A stretch of 64,000 nucleotides of DNA from Symbiodinium sp. CCMP2592. Its lineage: Eukaryota > Sar > Dinophyceae > Suessiales > Symbiodiniaceae. Each line of letters opens with the position of its first letter. Positions within the stretch are counted from its first letter, which is position 1. This document shows positions 9,434 to 20,500 of this stretch, one piece after another. The notes beneath the pieces are model-generated. The model searched no databases. It had not been told where the DNA came from and saw nothing but the letters and a program-made list of their open reading frames with translations. Made by a program: the position numbers and the translations under genes. Location: the NCBI GenBank assembly GCA_905221615.1, contig CAJNDT010000001.1, positions 2,159,894 through 2,223,893 of the forward strand, read 5' to 3'.

Positions 9434-11791
9434 GGGCCTTGGTTCCATTTTCAGCCATTGCGTGACCCAAGAAAGTGGAACCCAGAATTTCGGGAAGTGG
9501 GGCAGGTCGACATACGTCGACGAGTCTCTCCACTGCCGATGGCCTTGGACTTTGGACTTGTAGAATTTTTGGCGTGCACGATCGGGACATAACAGAACCT
9601 CGGGGCCGACCGTTGTTCAACGGAACGGCGGCTGGAGCCTTGACTTGGGCTTCACTGACGGTCTTGGGCAACTTTGGGCAACGGCCCTCTGTTGTCGTGG
9701 AACGATCGCTGAGGACCCGTAGCAAGTGCTGAACGGCCAACCCAGGCAAGGCTTGGGCACAGCCAGCTCCGCCCTCTCTAATTAAGTATCCTGTTTCACC
9801 GCTGTTTTTGTTGGTTTGATCGTTTGTTCGTTTGTAGAGACCGAGTGCTACAGCCGTAGTCGACGAGGCCGCATAAGCCCAAAAAACGATTGTTGCCAGC
9901 CTTCTCCTCTTGATTCGACTTCCACAGAATGGTTGGTCGACAAATTGCCTGGTGTAAGGAAAGTGAGAATCTTCAGTAAAAAAAGAAAGGAAAAGCTGTT
10001 GGATCTTTTTGTGTCTGAAAAGTCGTCTGGTGAAATACCGTTCCAAACATGACATCATTGCTCAGGATTTGATGCAATTTTGTGGAAAGGTTGTTTTTGT
10101 CAACTTGATGGAGCACATGAAAAACAAATCAAAGCTTCCTGCGCTTATGGATGTGTACAGGTGGTTTTGGCCGCTTCATTTTCCTTTTTGACTTTTCTGC
10201 CCGACGTGCCGCTTCAGCATCCACAAACAAGAGCACTGCGTTTTGTCCATGGCATTGTACTAGTTACTAGTAGATGTTGCAGCAATGTTGCATGTGCAGG
10301 TTTGAAGTTGGAAATCTTTTTGGCAACATCCTTGAATGCCTAGTGTCCCATCACAATTGAATCCTGAACATTTGAGTATGGAAGAGGAATGTCACACTGT
10401 GAAGCAGAAGCTCCACATTTGATATGATGTGAGTTTCCCGCATGAAGCAGTGCCTCTTGAGAAATTTTCGCAACCATTTCCTTGGTCTTGTTGGCTCAAG
10501 CGTTTGCAAGCCGGCTTGCGTTTCAAATGGTCGTGCCAGAAATGTTTCGATATTTACATGTCATGTCAGATTGACCATGGTTTGGGTTCGAGTTTGGTGT
10601 ATTCAACTGTTGCAGAAACTCCGAGCAGTAGTTTTTTCAAATTTCGTGAGCAGTAGTTGCTGCAAATGAAGTTGCACTGCCAAAACAGTTGTCATCAGTC
10701 ATGTCAAACATCATGAAATGGTGCTTGTGGACGTAGTCATGTAGCGATGATGGCATGGCAACGATGGTGTTGTTCAGCGGGGAGGCTAGATGTGTGCTTG
10801 GGAGCAGGTTTCCAACATGCCCGAAGGCAACTTGCTGACAGGTGTAGTTAAGTTCTCCGAGTGATCACGGTAATGCGATGGAGTTTTTCTGGTGCTGCTG
10901 CCTGTAGGAGCCCCCTCCGGCAGCTGCGAAACCCGAGACCGCACGCTTGGTCGAAGGCAATTCCATTGAAGTTCAGCTGAATCGTAAGGCATGGTACGCA
11001 TGATGCATGTCATGCATGTGCCCTTTGCAGTCTTGTTGTATGTACAATAGTGAGGCAGAACTCATGCTGCTTGGTAAAGCTTTTGTTGCCGTTCGTGGAA
11101 GCCGAGGAAGTTGTGGGATGGAGGATGCTTGACAACAGCCAGCCAAGGCCTCAGCCCAAAGGCAACCGGCACGGTGCGAAAAAGTTTTTCTGTTGGAATT
11201 CTGTGTCGACGTCCTGCAGTGCCTTTGATCTGAAGGAGATGGCAGTATGTCTTTGTTTTCCCAATGGACTTCAAGAGTGACTACTGGTCCTCTCCAGCTT
11301 CTGAGCCCAATGAAGCGTGGGACAGGACAGAAGCGGTGCGCTGTGATCCCCAACTCTGTCATGTGGGTTGAAACTCCCGGGCAGGATCTTTACCCGCTTG
11401 GATGGAACTGCGAAGATGACCTTCTCAACAGGAACTACAAACAGACAGTTTCATCAAGCCGCTTCTTGGTCGCGCTTGCAAAGTCAGACATTGCTTGAGT
11501 AGCAGCAGTCGTTAGCAGTCAGTTACAGCGAACGAAAGTGGACACTTGTACCTCGACGAGGTATTAGATGAGCTCGCCCGTGCCTCCGCATTCCTTCGTG
11601 CCTGTGATGCTTGTAGCTGACACCGTGTGCAAAGAACATGTTCGACATGAAGATGACCGAGGTCAAAATTCTGACCGGGCCATGGTGCGGCTTCGAAGTT
11701 GGCAAGTACAGGTGCGGCATAGCAGCTAATGGCAAGTCAGTTGTCGCATGTCTCGCCTGGACCTGCTCGCCGACAATGTCTTTGCATGTAA
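9432..11791. other. Unassigned sequence between microsatellite and exon-like frame
   Basis: No recognised domain was found. A small + frame at 10009-10191 (containing FCGKVVFVNLMEHMKN) has protein-like composition and could be an exon, but has no known match. TTGGCTCAAG at 10491-10500 resembles the end of the spliced leader but is too short to rely on. The rest looks like intergenic or intronic DNA. Confidence 0.4.
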
Positions 11792-12049
11792 GGGCTCACG
11801 TCACATGAAAGGACCATCGACGAGGACGAGCTTTTCCTTCTTGTGAGCTTGGAGGATGAAGAGGCATCGCACATTGACGTAGTTAAAGAAGAGTCTGCAA
11901 ACATAGGCATCTCTCCAACTCTGAAGCCGTCATCTTGGAACATCTTTGGTTTTTTCGCGAAGCGAAGCAGCGAACCTGGCACGCATGCCGAGTCCCAGAC
12001 GAGACCTGCAATGAACCAGATGCAACGAAGATTAGCTCACATGTTCTGA
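11792..12049 (+). CDS. Exon-like open frame, acidic hypothetical protein
   Basis: The frame is open from the stop at 11789 to 12049 (85 codons). It contains acidic stretches such as TIDEDELFLLVSLEDEEA followed by SSWNIFGFFAKR, a composition more like a protein than a random frame. There is no family match, signal peptide or clear splice site, and no neighbouring exon could be joined with confidence. It may be one exon of an unrecognised + strand gene, or chance. Confidence 0.25.
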   Translation, partial: GLTSHERTIDEDELFLLVSLEDEEASHIDVVKEESANIGISPTLKPSSWNIFGFFAKRSSEPGTHAESQTRPAMNQMQRRLAHMF

Positions 12050-13982
12050 AAGATCATATGAAGCACGGCTAGCTCTTGTTCATTGGCTTTCGTGCAACTG
12101 GCTAGTCCGCTACTGGACAACTTGTAACTATCTCGAACAGGCAAGGGCAGTTGTCGAAAGCCGTTGTAGAGAATTTTCAATGCAAGACATCAAGTGCTTT
12201 TCTTCTTGCCACAACGTTTTGTGACCATTGTGTTGGCGACAGGCCATCAAAGCCATTGCCGAGAAGGAGGAGTTTCCTGCATCTGGGCAGCATTTGGGCC
12301 CACGACACAGCGCGTGTATTTGAATCAAGCTTCCGGAGGCCATGCTCCGCCATGATGTCGTTTACAAAGATCTGACTTGTGCGACAGACGAGTCGACAGG
12401 CATGTGGTGCAATCTGTCTTCGTGACTGTGACTCAATGACACCTCAACGTAACAGCAATTCGTCATGGACGAACCTGTAGAGGTTGCTGTTCAGGTTCGT
12501 CAAGGGACAGTAGTGCCCTAGTAGGAGCTGGTGGAAAGGTGGCTGGCCAAGTTCTTTTCCCTCGTATCAGGCGACCATAATTTTGATCTTAAGCCTCGTC
12601 GGTTGCATATCAGTCATGTTTGGTTCCATGCCTGAGGGTCTTACACGCAGGGCCAGACATGAGCACGGCAAGTCAACAACCAGGAAGGTTCCTGTAGCTG
12701 CTGGTAGGGTGGGGTTCCACTTGCACTTCTTTCTGACAGCCCTGTATTGCTCACAGCACACATTTCACGGAACCCCTCTCCAAGTACATTCCTAGTGCAC
12801 AAACATCTATGAATAGAGTGATTGTGTCTCATGCTACAGCAGCATGCTTTTTTGAGTCGCGGCCAGGCCGAGATAGATTCCGGGTCCGTGACTTCGGTGA
12901 GCCTTGGCAGAAAAGCCGAGATGCGGAGCTGCAAATGCGAGGATCCAGTCAGAGTTTCTGTAGCTGTGAAAGACCTACCTTTCAACTCAAGGAGTTCCTC
13001 GATGGCAAGAGGCATACAAACAGATATCCTGGTCATGCCACTTGTCAGATACCCTCTGGAGGAAAAGCAGAGCAACATTGGCCCGCTCTCAGCCTGTTGC
13101 TATAGGTTAGATATACTGCCGAAGTGGACGAGGTCTGTGAGGCGCTCGAGGGTGTGAGAAGGGGGAAAGCGTATGCTGCGTGAGCGAGAAACAGTCGTTC
13201 AGCAGGACTTCTATACGGCTGATCATATACGCCTTGCGCGGCATCGCATCCGCAGATTCGTGCGCTTGCAATCGCTGGTCTCGGTGCCTAGTACGATTTG
13301 GTCGGAGCAGCAGATGCCAGTGTTCCACTCTGGCACTTTCCGGGTTTCGCTTTGCTGGTGTGAGGAAGGCGTGGTGAACCAGTACTTCTGTGTCCATCAG
13401 TGGACAGACTTGCAATTCTTCTATGAGGTGCAGCGCTGGAATGAGTCTTTTCAGCAACGCGAATCGCGCCGCGGACAGATGCCTCATTTGCTATAATGAA
13501 TGTGTCTTGCATGAACCGAATGTCAAGGATCCTTGCAACCTCCTGCAATGGCCGGCAGAGCACCTCCCTGACAGCACCTGTGATCATCACTGTCACTATA
13601 AGTCCACAAATGAAGGCTGTCCACGCAGAACCGAAAGTGCAGGCAGCAGGTGTTGCTTTCGCGTTTCAGCACGTGCAGAAGAGGTGTGACAACGGCAGCT
13701 AAGGTATTCAGCAGTACTTCGGAGCAGACCTGTCATTCTTTTTTCATTGGTTCAACGCCTACACGTCGCGCAGCTGCAGTATGTTCAGTTTCCATGAGCT
13801 GACCCAGCCTTTTAGCAGGTTTGCCCGTGGCAATGCTTGGTGTTCGACCTTTCAACCTGCCTGAGGCGGTTTCTGTTCTGGCCTGCTCTGCTGTCCACGC
13901 CGATCCTGGCTCAGGATTTCTTTTTCAAAGAGCATCTTGGATACAGGTTGGTACTCGTAGCGAGCCGGTTTGCTTGTGCTTG
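12050..13982. other. Unassigned sequence upstream of element 2
   Basis: Both strands carry open frames over 13107-13496 (+ frame of 107 codons from ATG 13173, minus frame of 126 codons). Neither has a known motif and the strand cannot be decided. No RNA gene or repeat was seen. This is the left flank into which element 2 inserted. Confidence 0.4.
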
Positions 13983-13987
13983 AAGCA
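13983..13987. other. Target-site duplication, left copy (AAGCA)
   Basis: AAGCA precedes the 5' LTR and recurs at 23391-23395 immediately after the 3' LTR. The match extends to TGAAGCA (13981-13987 and 23389-23395) if the terminal TG of the LTR is counted as target, so the exact boundary has a two-base ambiguity. Five bases is the usual copia length. Confidence 0.85.
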
Positions 13988-14207
13988 GTTGAAGAATTGC
14001 GTACAACCTCCATGTAAAGTAATGTTACCTGACTGTGCAACTTCTGTGACATGGTTAATGCCAACTTCTTTTGGCTCAAGATGAAAAGAGGCGCACTGAG
14101 TCGTGTTTCTTCGTTCAGGGCCGGGGTTCCTTTTGGGGTTTCCCTTCCCTTTCCTTCTTGTTCCTACCCTAACATAGTGGCTTCTGTGTTTGGGGTCGGA
14201 ATAACTG
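13988..14207 (+). repeat. 5' LTR of element 2
   Basis: 220 bp, GTTGAAG...ATAACTG, identical to 23171-23390 at all but two positions (G14083 vs T23266, T14106 vs C23289). The LTR lacks the usual TG...CA ends; with GTT...AAC as termini the last two bases would belong to the primer-binding site. It must hold the promoter and polyadenylation signals, but no TATA box is obvious, as is usual in dinoflagellates. Confidence 0.95.
14069..14080 (+). other. Spliced-leader relic inside the 5' LTR (TTTTGGCTCAAG)
   Basis: The 12 bases equal the 3' end of the 22-nt dinoflagellate spliced leader (DinoSL), which is trans-spliced onto nuclear mRNAs. The same 12 bases lie at 23252-23263 in the 3' LTR. Just upstream is GCCA, another leader piece, separated by five bases. 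In dinoflagellates, leader remnants mark DNA that passed through a trans-spliced mRNA and was reverse-transcribed. A chance match is possible but unlikely at this length. Confidence 0.65.
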
Positions 14208-14215
14208 GTTATCAG
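14206..14215 (+). promoter_or_regulatory. Primer-binding site candidate
   Basis: TGGTTATCAG starts at the last two bases of the 5' LTR. It begins with TGG, complementary to the CCA end of a tRNA, and resembles the initiator-Met type site TGGTATCAGAG of many copia elements with one extra T. The priming tRNA cannot be verified from the window. Confidence 0.55.
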
Positions 14216-14274
14216 CCGTAGTGTTCGTTCTTCCCTTTAGGTTTGGTGAAGTCCTTCAGCGCGTAGGTCGCTCC

Positions 14275-15611
14275 ATGGATGCACCGGACCCAGATCGTGG
14301 CCCAGAGATCCTTCCGAGGCCACGTGGGATCCGAGCTGGGAAAAGTGCGGTACGTAAGTGTAAAGCGTACCAGCAGTACCAGTTGAATCTTCAACCATTC
14401 CGATATACTTCCTTAGACGACGTGCCAGTCCGTCACCAAGACGGCAGTCAGCGGCCGCTTTATACAAAGCCGGGTTGGCGACCCATCTTTGAATTCGACA
14501 GCGAGCCCGAGGAAGAATTGGTTGAGGTTGAGGTAGAAGCAGAGGAGCCGCCACTCATTCCAAAGGCGTCAGGGGCAGTGCCGGGATATCACAGGATCCG
14601 CACGCCACCTGCTCCTCCTGCGCCGCCTGTGCGGCCGTCGTCTTCGTCATCGGCGAGTTCAGTGGCGAAAGCACCTTCTCAGGGTCCGTCGGCGAAAGCA
14701 TCTCTTCCAGTGCCTTCCGTTACAGCTTCAGTTTCTGGACAACGGTTGGCCCCTACGCCGAAGGTGAGGATTACTCCCGCAGATTCCCGCAGCGAAGACT
14801 GCGGCGGTGCCTAAGGCCTAAGGTGTCTGTTCCGACTCCGCCGGCATTTCCTCCTGATCCCAAGATTACAGCTCCGAAGACTCCTCCCAAGAATCCACCG
14901 AAGCCTCCAGCGTCGAAGCAGAGCCAGGAGAGTCAGGCTGCAGTGATCCCTAAGGTGCCGCCAAAGTCAGCCCTCACTTCAGACCCTATCGTTGACCTAC
15001 CGAGGAGCATCTTGTTGTATTCACCAGACACTTTTAACAGGTGCAACTTCAGAGTCGAAGATAGCCAGCGGCTTGAGGGCAAGGTCATCGTATTTGACTT
15101 TCACAACGTGATTGACCGATATTATTGGGCACCTCGCGTTGGACAGCGGAAGCAGCAGTATAAGATCCCTTACCCGAACGAGGCACCGGAGTTGCTCTCG
15201 GACGTTCAGGGTCTTCTCAGGCGTGTCCACAGAGCTGCAGAGGAGGCGGGAGCATTGGTGGTGATTTGCTCCCACATTTCGGAGGGATCCAGGAGCATCG
15301 AGGATTGGGCCTTGGACACCCTTCGAAACACCTTTATACAATCTGTTGGTCAACGTCAAGCTGATTTAGTCATCATCACTCGATCCCGTACAGGACGCCT
15401 CGGAAAGCTTGACATCTGTCGACGCCTCTTCCAACGGCCATCGTTGTTGATAATAGACGATAACACGGGGATCTGTGAGGAGTGGAACAGATCGGCTAAC
15501 GCTGCTGCGTTTCACATCCAATTGCCTCGGCGGGATCTGCCGTCGATTGGTCGGTCCTTTTCCTCGATTTTCGAGGCGGAACCTTCCATTTTGAATTGGA
15601 TCTCAGGCTGA
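14275..15611 (+). pseudogene. Element 2 ORF1: HAD-phosphatase-like protein with Pro/Ser/Ala-rich N-terminal half (frameshifted)
   Basis: The first ATG after the LTR is at 14275, 35 bases after a pyrimidine-rich TTCTTCCCTTTAG that looks like a splice acceptor. The first half (to 14814) is acidic and Pro/Ser-rich. The frame then shifts twice, near 14780 and 14818, as if two single bases were inserted. The second half (to 15611) carries HAD-superfamily landmarks: motif I VIVFDFHNVID (D92 counted from 14823; the usual second Asp is His94), motif II VVICSH, a Lys-containing LGKLDICRR, and motif IV LLIIDDN (D212, D213). HAD enzymes use the first Asp as nucleophile, so phosphatase activity is possible, though the second Asp (general acid) is missing. 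Its position between LTR and gag suggests a captured host gene. It could also be a nucleic-acid end-processing factor; that is inference. Confidence 0.65.
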
Positions 15612-15712
15612 AGTGCTCAGCGTGTGCATTCGGACTCGGTGTGAAAGGCTGCCTCGCGCCACCACCTTGTCCTGGGCAGTTTGGTTTAAGGTTACTTTCA
15701 GGCTTCAGGGTA

Positions 15713-15793
15713 TATCTGTGTGGTCTGTTAGGCGCATTGCGCCACTGACCGGGGGTATCCGTGTGGTCTGATCGGCGCATTGCGCCACTGACC
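15713..15793 (+). repeat. 38-bp tandem repeat with palindromic core upstream of gag
   Basis: Two 38-bp units (15713-15750 and 15756-15793), separated by GGGGG, share the core GGCGCATTGCGCC, a 13-base hairpin-forming palindrome. They lie in the 211-bp gap between ORF1 and the gag ATG at 15823. A role in translation re-initiation, packaging or dimerisation of element RNA is possible but is inference only. Confidence 0.8.
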
Positions 15794-15822
15794 TGCCTTC
15801 CTGCTAGCGCACTTCCGTCATC

Positions 15823-17549
15823 ATGTCGCAATCTCAATCAACCCCAACTGATCCAAGCTCCTTGCTTGACATCTCCAGTGCTTCAGCAGCTGCGGTTCCG
15901 GGTATGAGGGATTCCTCTTGTGCTTCGGGTGGTTCAGAGAGTAGCTCAGCCTTAGTTGAACGCGAACGCTCACCTCCTGCCAACCGAAGAGCTTTAGCCC
16001 GGACTCCCAGGAAAGCTTCAGCTCCTTACCCAGCTGTCAATGTTCCTTTCGATGAGTCTGGTGTTCCTACTGTTGTTCACAACCAGATGCTCAACATAGG
16101 AGCAACGCCTCAGCAAGTCCTTGCTGCTCAGCAATTTGCTGCTGGTGAAGCTGCCAATCGAGTCGCCGCTCAGGCGGAGCTGCTACACCAGGCCTCTATC
16201 AGTGAGGTACAAGGCCAAGTCAGGGACGTGTTGACAGAAGCAGGGTCTGCTGTTGATCAGCTTCGGGAACAGCTTACAGTAAGCTTTCGGAGATTAGATG
16301 TGGGGAATTGTTTGAGTACGGTCAATATGTTGAACGTCATCTTGCGGAGGCAAAGGCGGAGTTGAATATGTTGAATTTTCAGCTAAATCAAGTCCGAGTC
16401 GAGTGCCAGATCAAGGAGAGAGAGATTCAGAGGCTTCGGTCGGCTGCTCCATGCGCCTCGACCTCCGGATCTCCTCCTAAGCCACCAAAACCCCATGCTC
16501 CGCTAGTCGGTTCTGGGTCTGGTGTTAGTGAAGCGTCATGGACTCACCTTGAAGCTTCCGAACCTCCCACTCAGAATCTGCTGTACTCGGGTACCTTTGC
16601 TCCTCCGCCCGCACCATCATGTCCTGCTCCTTCTCAACCTACGTCGCCTGTAACAGACCCCCGCGTGGATCAGCTGATTGAGGTGGTTCAACAGTTGGTC
16701 CAACAGGTCGGTCAAAATGCTACGGGTACTGTTGAGACCAATGAAGATGATGAGGTTGAAGATCAAGAGGCTGTCAAAGAGCTTCGGGAAAAGGACATTG
16801 TTGATCAAAGGGCTCTCTTGCATCTTAAGCTTGAACCTGTTCCTTCAGATGCGGCAAGTTTCCGAACTTGGAAGAACGGTTTCAAAGTTCAGTTGTCCAA
16901 GCTTGACACTTCGGGTCAAGGTCTCGTGTTGGCTTGGGTTTCTAGAGGCTTTGATGCTGAGAGAGCTGACTTGCAAGATTCAGAGCTCCTTCCTCGTCTT
17001 GATGCATGGATAGCTGGTGAGCTGTCGTCAGGGCGTGTGCTGACGCAATCATCTGAGCTTGAACAAGACATCACTGCTTACATTGAAAGATGTAGTCAGC
17101 TTGGCCAATCACCCAAGGGTCGAGTGATGTTGTCTATCATCGCAAGGCATTACGACCTCGATCGGGTAAGAGGTTCTGTTCTGACTGCATCAACGTTGTT
17201 TCAAATCGAGCTTGGTGGAAGTTCCATAAAGGACTTGAGAGACTTTGTGAATCGTATTCGCCTCGTTCTCAGTGCAATTCCGGTCGGGCAACGGCCTGAT
17301 GATCGCCTCACCGGTGAATGGCTCTTCCATCGAGTGAAACACGTTCGCAAGCTTGAGCGCGTTATTGAGGACATCAGGGAATCTGGGGCAACTTCGTATA
17401 GGCGTGAGTGGTCTTACTTGTGGGATAAGATTCAGGATCTGATCGTGCAGGACCGTGAGGATTCCAACGCGCAGTCTGTGTTGAAGTCTCTGCAATCTGC
17501 CTGCTCCGAAAACGAAGGCTGTTCCTGCTGTAGATGGAGGGAATGGTAA
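15823..17549 (+). pseudogene. Element 2 Gag (frame-broken)
   Basis: ATG 15823 opens a Ser/Ala-rich N-terminus and a coiled-coil-like stretch (GEAANRVAAQAELLHQ). This frame ends at 16365. The protein sense continues in another frame from about 16300 (LFEYGQYVERHLAEAKAEL) to 17549, covering the capsid-like core with FRTWKNGF, DLRDFVNRIR and WLFHRVKHVRKLE. The sense then returns to the first frame around 17485-17510 and runs through a Pro/Lys/Ala linker into the Pol frame. The two shifts compensate, so the ancestor was probably one Gag-Pol frame from 15823 to 22914. They could be a one-base loss and a one-base gain, assembly errors, or, for the second, a programmed +1 shift in the 60-base overlap. 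Gag would package the element RNA. Confidence 0.75.
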
Positions 17550-20500
17550 GCCGAAAGCTCCACCACCTGCTGCACCTCCTAAAGGTGCTCCGCCCAAAGC
17601 AGATTCTCCTCCTCCAATTGCACCTGGCGCCCCAGCGCCCAATGCAAATGCGAAAGCCAAATCAAAGGCTAAGGCTAAGGCGAAAGCTATGACTGATGCT
17701 GAGAGAGCCAAGACACCTTGCATTCTCTTCCAGATGCCGTCGGGTTGCATTCATGGAGATAACTGTAAGTTTAGTCACAAAGCTGCTCCGCCGAAGTCGA
17801 AAGCCAAAGCCAAAGATGGAGCCAAGAGCAAACCTGGAGCAGTAGCCAAAGCTGTTGTCGCGCTTGTTGCTGCCTCTAGCTTATGTACTCCTGTTATCTC
17901 TGCTGGTCCGTCCTATGCTGTTGAATGGGCCGCTGACACTGCTGCTGGTCGTCACTTAGGTTCGGCCAAAGCTTTGTTTGACCAAGGGATTCCGCGTGAC
18001 GCCTTTGATCGGTTCTTAGGTGCGTCTAAGTCTCCCGTGACGTTTCATACCGGCGGTGGTCCCCAACCTGGTGTACAGACCCTTGGTTTCGAGTCTGACA
18101 ACATGGATCTTGCAAATCATTACATGTTAGACAGTTGCCCTTTGGTCAGAAGCACAGGGATTGATGTTGATTCTGGGAAGGCCTTCATCTGGCTGCCCGG
18201 TAGTTTGCCTTTCTTCGTCAGCGAGATTTCGCAACTCGTTGTTCAATGCCCTGAGAAGTACAGACATTATGCAACTCGTGTTGAAGAGAATGTTCCGATT
18301 TTCACCAGTCAGGTGAGGTTTACTCATGGGGCACCAAACCCTGTAAGTGACCTTTCAGGGGGGCTCGAGAGCGAGGGTCCGGCTGCTATCCCAAGCGCCA
18401 TCCAATGCTCAGAGCACCATCCTGCTGAATTACGAGCCCGGCAAATGTTGAGCTCTGGCGGCAACATCAGCTGTCGTGCGGTTCGCAATTTGTTTGGTTT
18501 AGTCGACAAGGAACCTGCTGCTAGAGGTGATCATGGGGAATCGTTCTCAACTGGACTTTATCGGTTGGGCGGAAATCTTGGACTTAGGACTTCAGCCCAC
18601 CGGTTTCCTTTGGTTACCCAAGCTCTCAACAAGTTTGCATGTTCGAAGCTTCCCGGCTTTGGATACACGACCCTTTGTATTTTCAGCAACGTTACGACGG
18701 GTCCTCACAAAGACTTCCACAATGCCAACCTTGATAATGCCGTCATCTCCTTAGGTGGATTCTCAGGAGGAGGCGTATGGGTTGAAGAATCAGGGGGGAC
18801 AACTCCGTGTCCTGGTGATCCTGACAAGCTTGGAAAGGTTCTTAACTTCAAGAACGGGGTCATTCGATTCCGAGCTAAGAGCTGCATCCATGCCACGATG
18901 CCGTGGAAAGGCGATCACGTTGTGGTTGTCTTGTTCTCTGCAAAGCATCCTTCAGAGGTCAAAGGTTCGCACTGTGAAGAGCTCCGTGCTCTGGGCTTCC
19001 CAATCGACTCTTGCGAAGAGCCCCTGCCAGCATATGCTGCTGAGGCTCCCGAGGGTTCGGCTGCTGATGCGCCACCCGAAGGGCCTGGCGCTGATGCATC
19101 TGCGGAAGGCGTAGGTGAAGTTGAACAGGATGATGGAGCAGAGGATAAGGTTCCCGAGAGGATTCGGAAGCTTAGAGATCAGGCAATGTCGCTTGAGCAC
19201 AGGTTGTTTCACTTCCCGAAGAATCCTTTCTGTGATATATGTAATCAAGCTCGCATGCTTTCAAGGCGTGTGCGCGGAAAGCCTCGTGACACCGAGGAAG
19301 AACCAGATCCGTTCGAAGCTTCAGAGTTTGGAGAAGTCATTGCCGCTGATCACATTCACGTGTTTAGATCGCCAGACGACTCCGATGCTCCGGACAAGTC
19401 CTACGTTGTGTTGTGCCTGAGGGACAAGTACACTGGTCTGTTTGCGGCGTACCCTGGGAATGATCGTTCAACCAGCGCCGTTGTGACTGCCCTGAGAAAG
19501 TTTGTTGGACGTAGAATTTGCTCAAAGCCTGTGACCTTAGTGTCTGATGCAGCTGATGAATTCGAAGCCGCAGCGGAAGAAATGGGATGGATCTCTTCGC
19601 CATCCTTGCCTAATCGCTTTCCCCACAACGCTCAACTTGAGCGGGAGATTAGGACCTTCCAAGAAGGCGTGAGATCATGGTTCCTTGAAGCTGGGTTTTC
19701 GATCCGTCCTGAGTTGTGGCCCGCTGCTTGTCGTTACGGTGCCATCGCCTTGAATCTGACGTTGCCTTCACCGCAAGATGAGTCGCTCTGTAGGTGGGAT
19801 TTCAACATTGAGGATTCAGGCAGGGATGAAGTTTGCATCAGAAAGCTGATTCTTGGCCAGCTTGTGTTTTACCGACATAAGCATGAAAGCAAGTTCGGTC
19901 CGAACGCTGCTCCAGGCGTGTTCGCAGGATGGCGATTGGAACCAGGTGGCATCTATCGTTCTGTGACCCTTGTGCTTGACTTAGAAAAGCTTCGTTCCAA
20001 GATTGGTGCTTGGACTGAGCCGATCAGCGTTCCGGAGGCTGAGCTTTATGTTCGGTCCGGTGATCCTGTGTTTCCCCTTCGCAACGCTGCAGAGCATGCA
20101 TTGCTGACGTTTGCTGATGAAGGCGATGTGCCTGCACAAGAACCTCTTCCGATTCCTTTCACGCCGCATGTGTTCACAGAACAGGGCGAGAGGAAGAAGC
20201 TTCGTAGGATTTACATTACGTATGCTAGATTTCGTAAGATAGGTCCCACACCTGGGTGCTATGCTTGCGACAACGACAAAAGCAATCACAATGCTGAGTG
20301 TATTGCAAGGTTTGAGAAGGCATTCGGTCGAGAAGCTAAAGCTCCCGAGACTCCAGTTCCCAAAGATTTCTTGTCGTACGAAGAGCTCCAGCTGCCTAGG
20401 CCTCCTGCCCGTCCCGATGGAGATCATCTCTCCGATTATGAACCGTCTGAAACTGGCCTTGAAGATCCTCTTGCATTACCTGCGATGTTTCGACACCAAA

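Noticed and set aside
8856..10058. 400-codon minus-strand ORF rich in Thr and Leu, and sister poly-Leu/poly-Tyr and poly-Val frames
   Set aside because: Created by the GTA microsatellite, which lacks stops in these frames; no unique domain.
10491..10500. TTGGCTCAAG as a second spliced-leader relic
   Set aside because: Only 10 bases match, with no retrocopy nearby; a match of this length is plausible by chance in 64 kb.
14216..14221. CCGTAG after the PBS as the 5' end of a spliced leader
   Set aside because: Six bases are far too few to support it.
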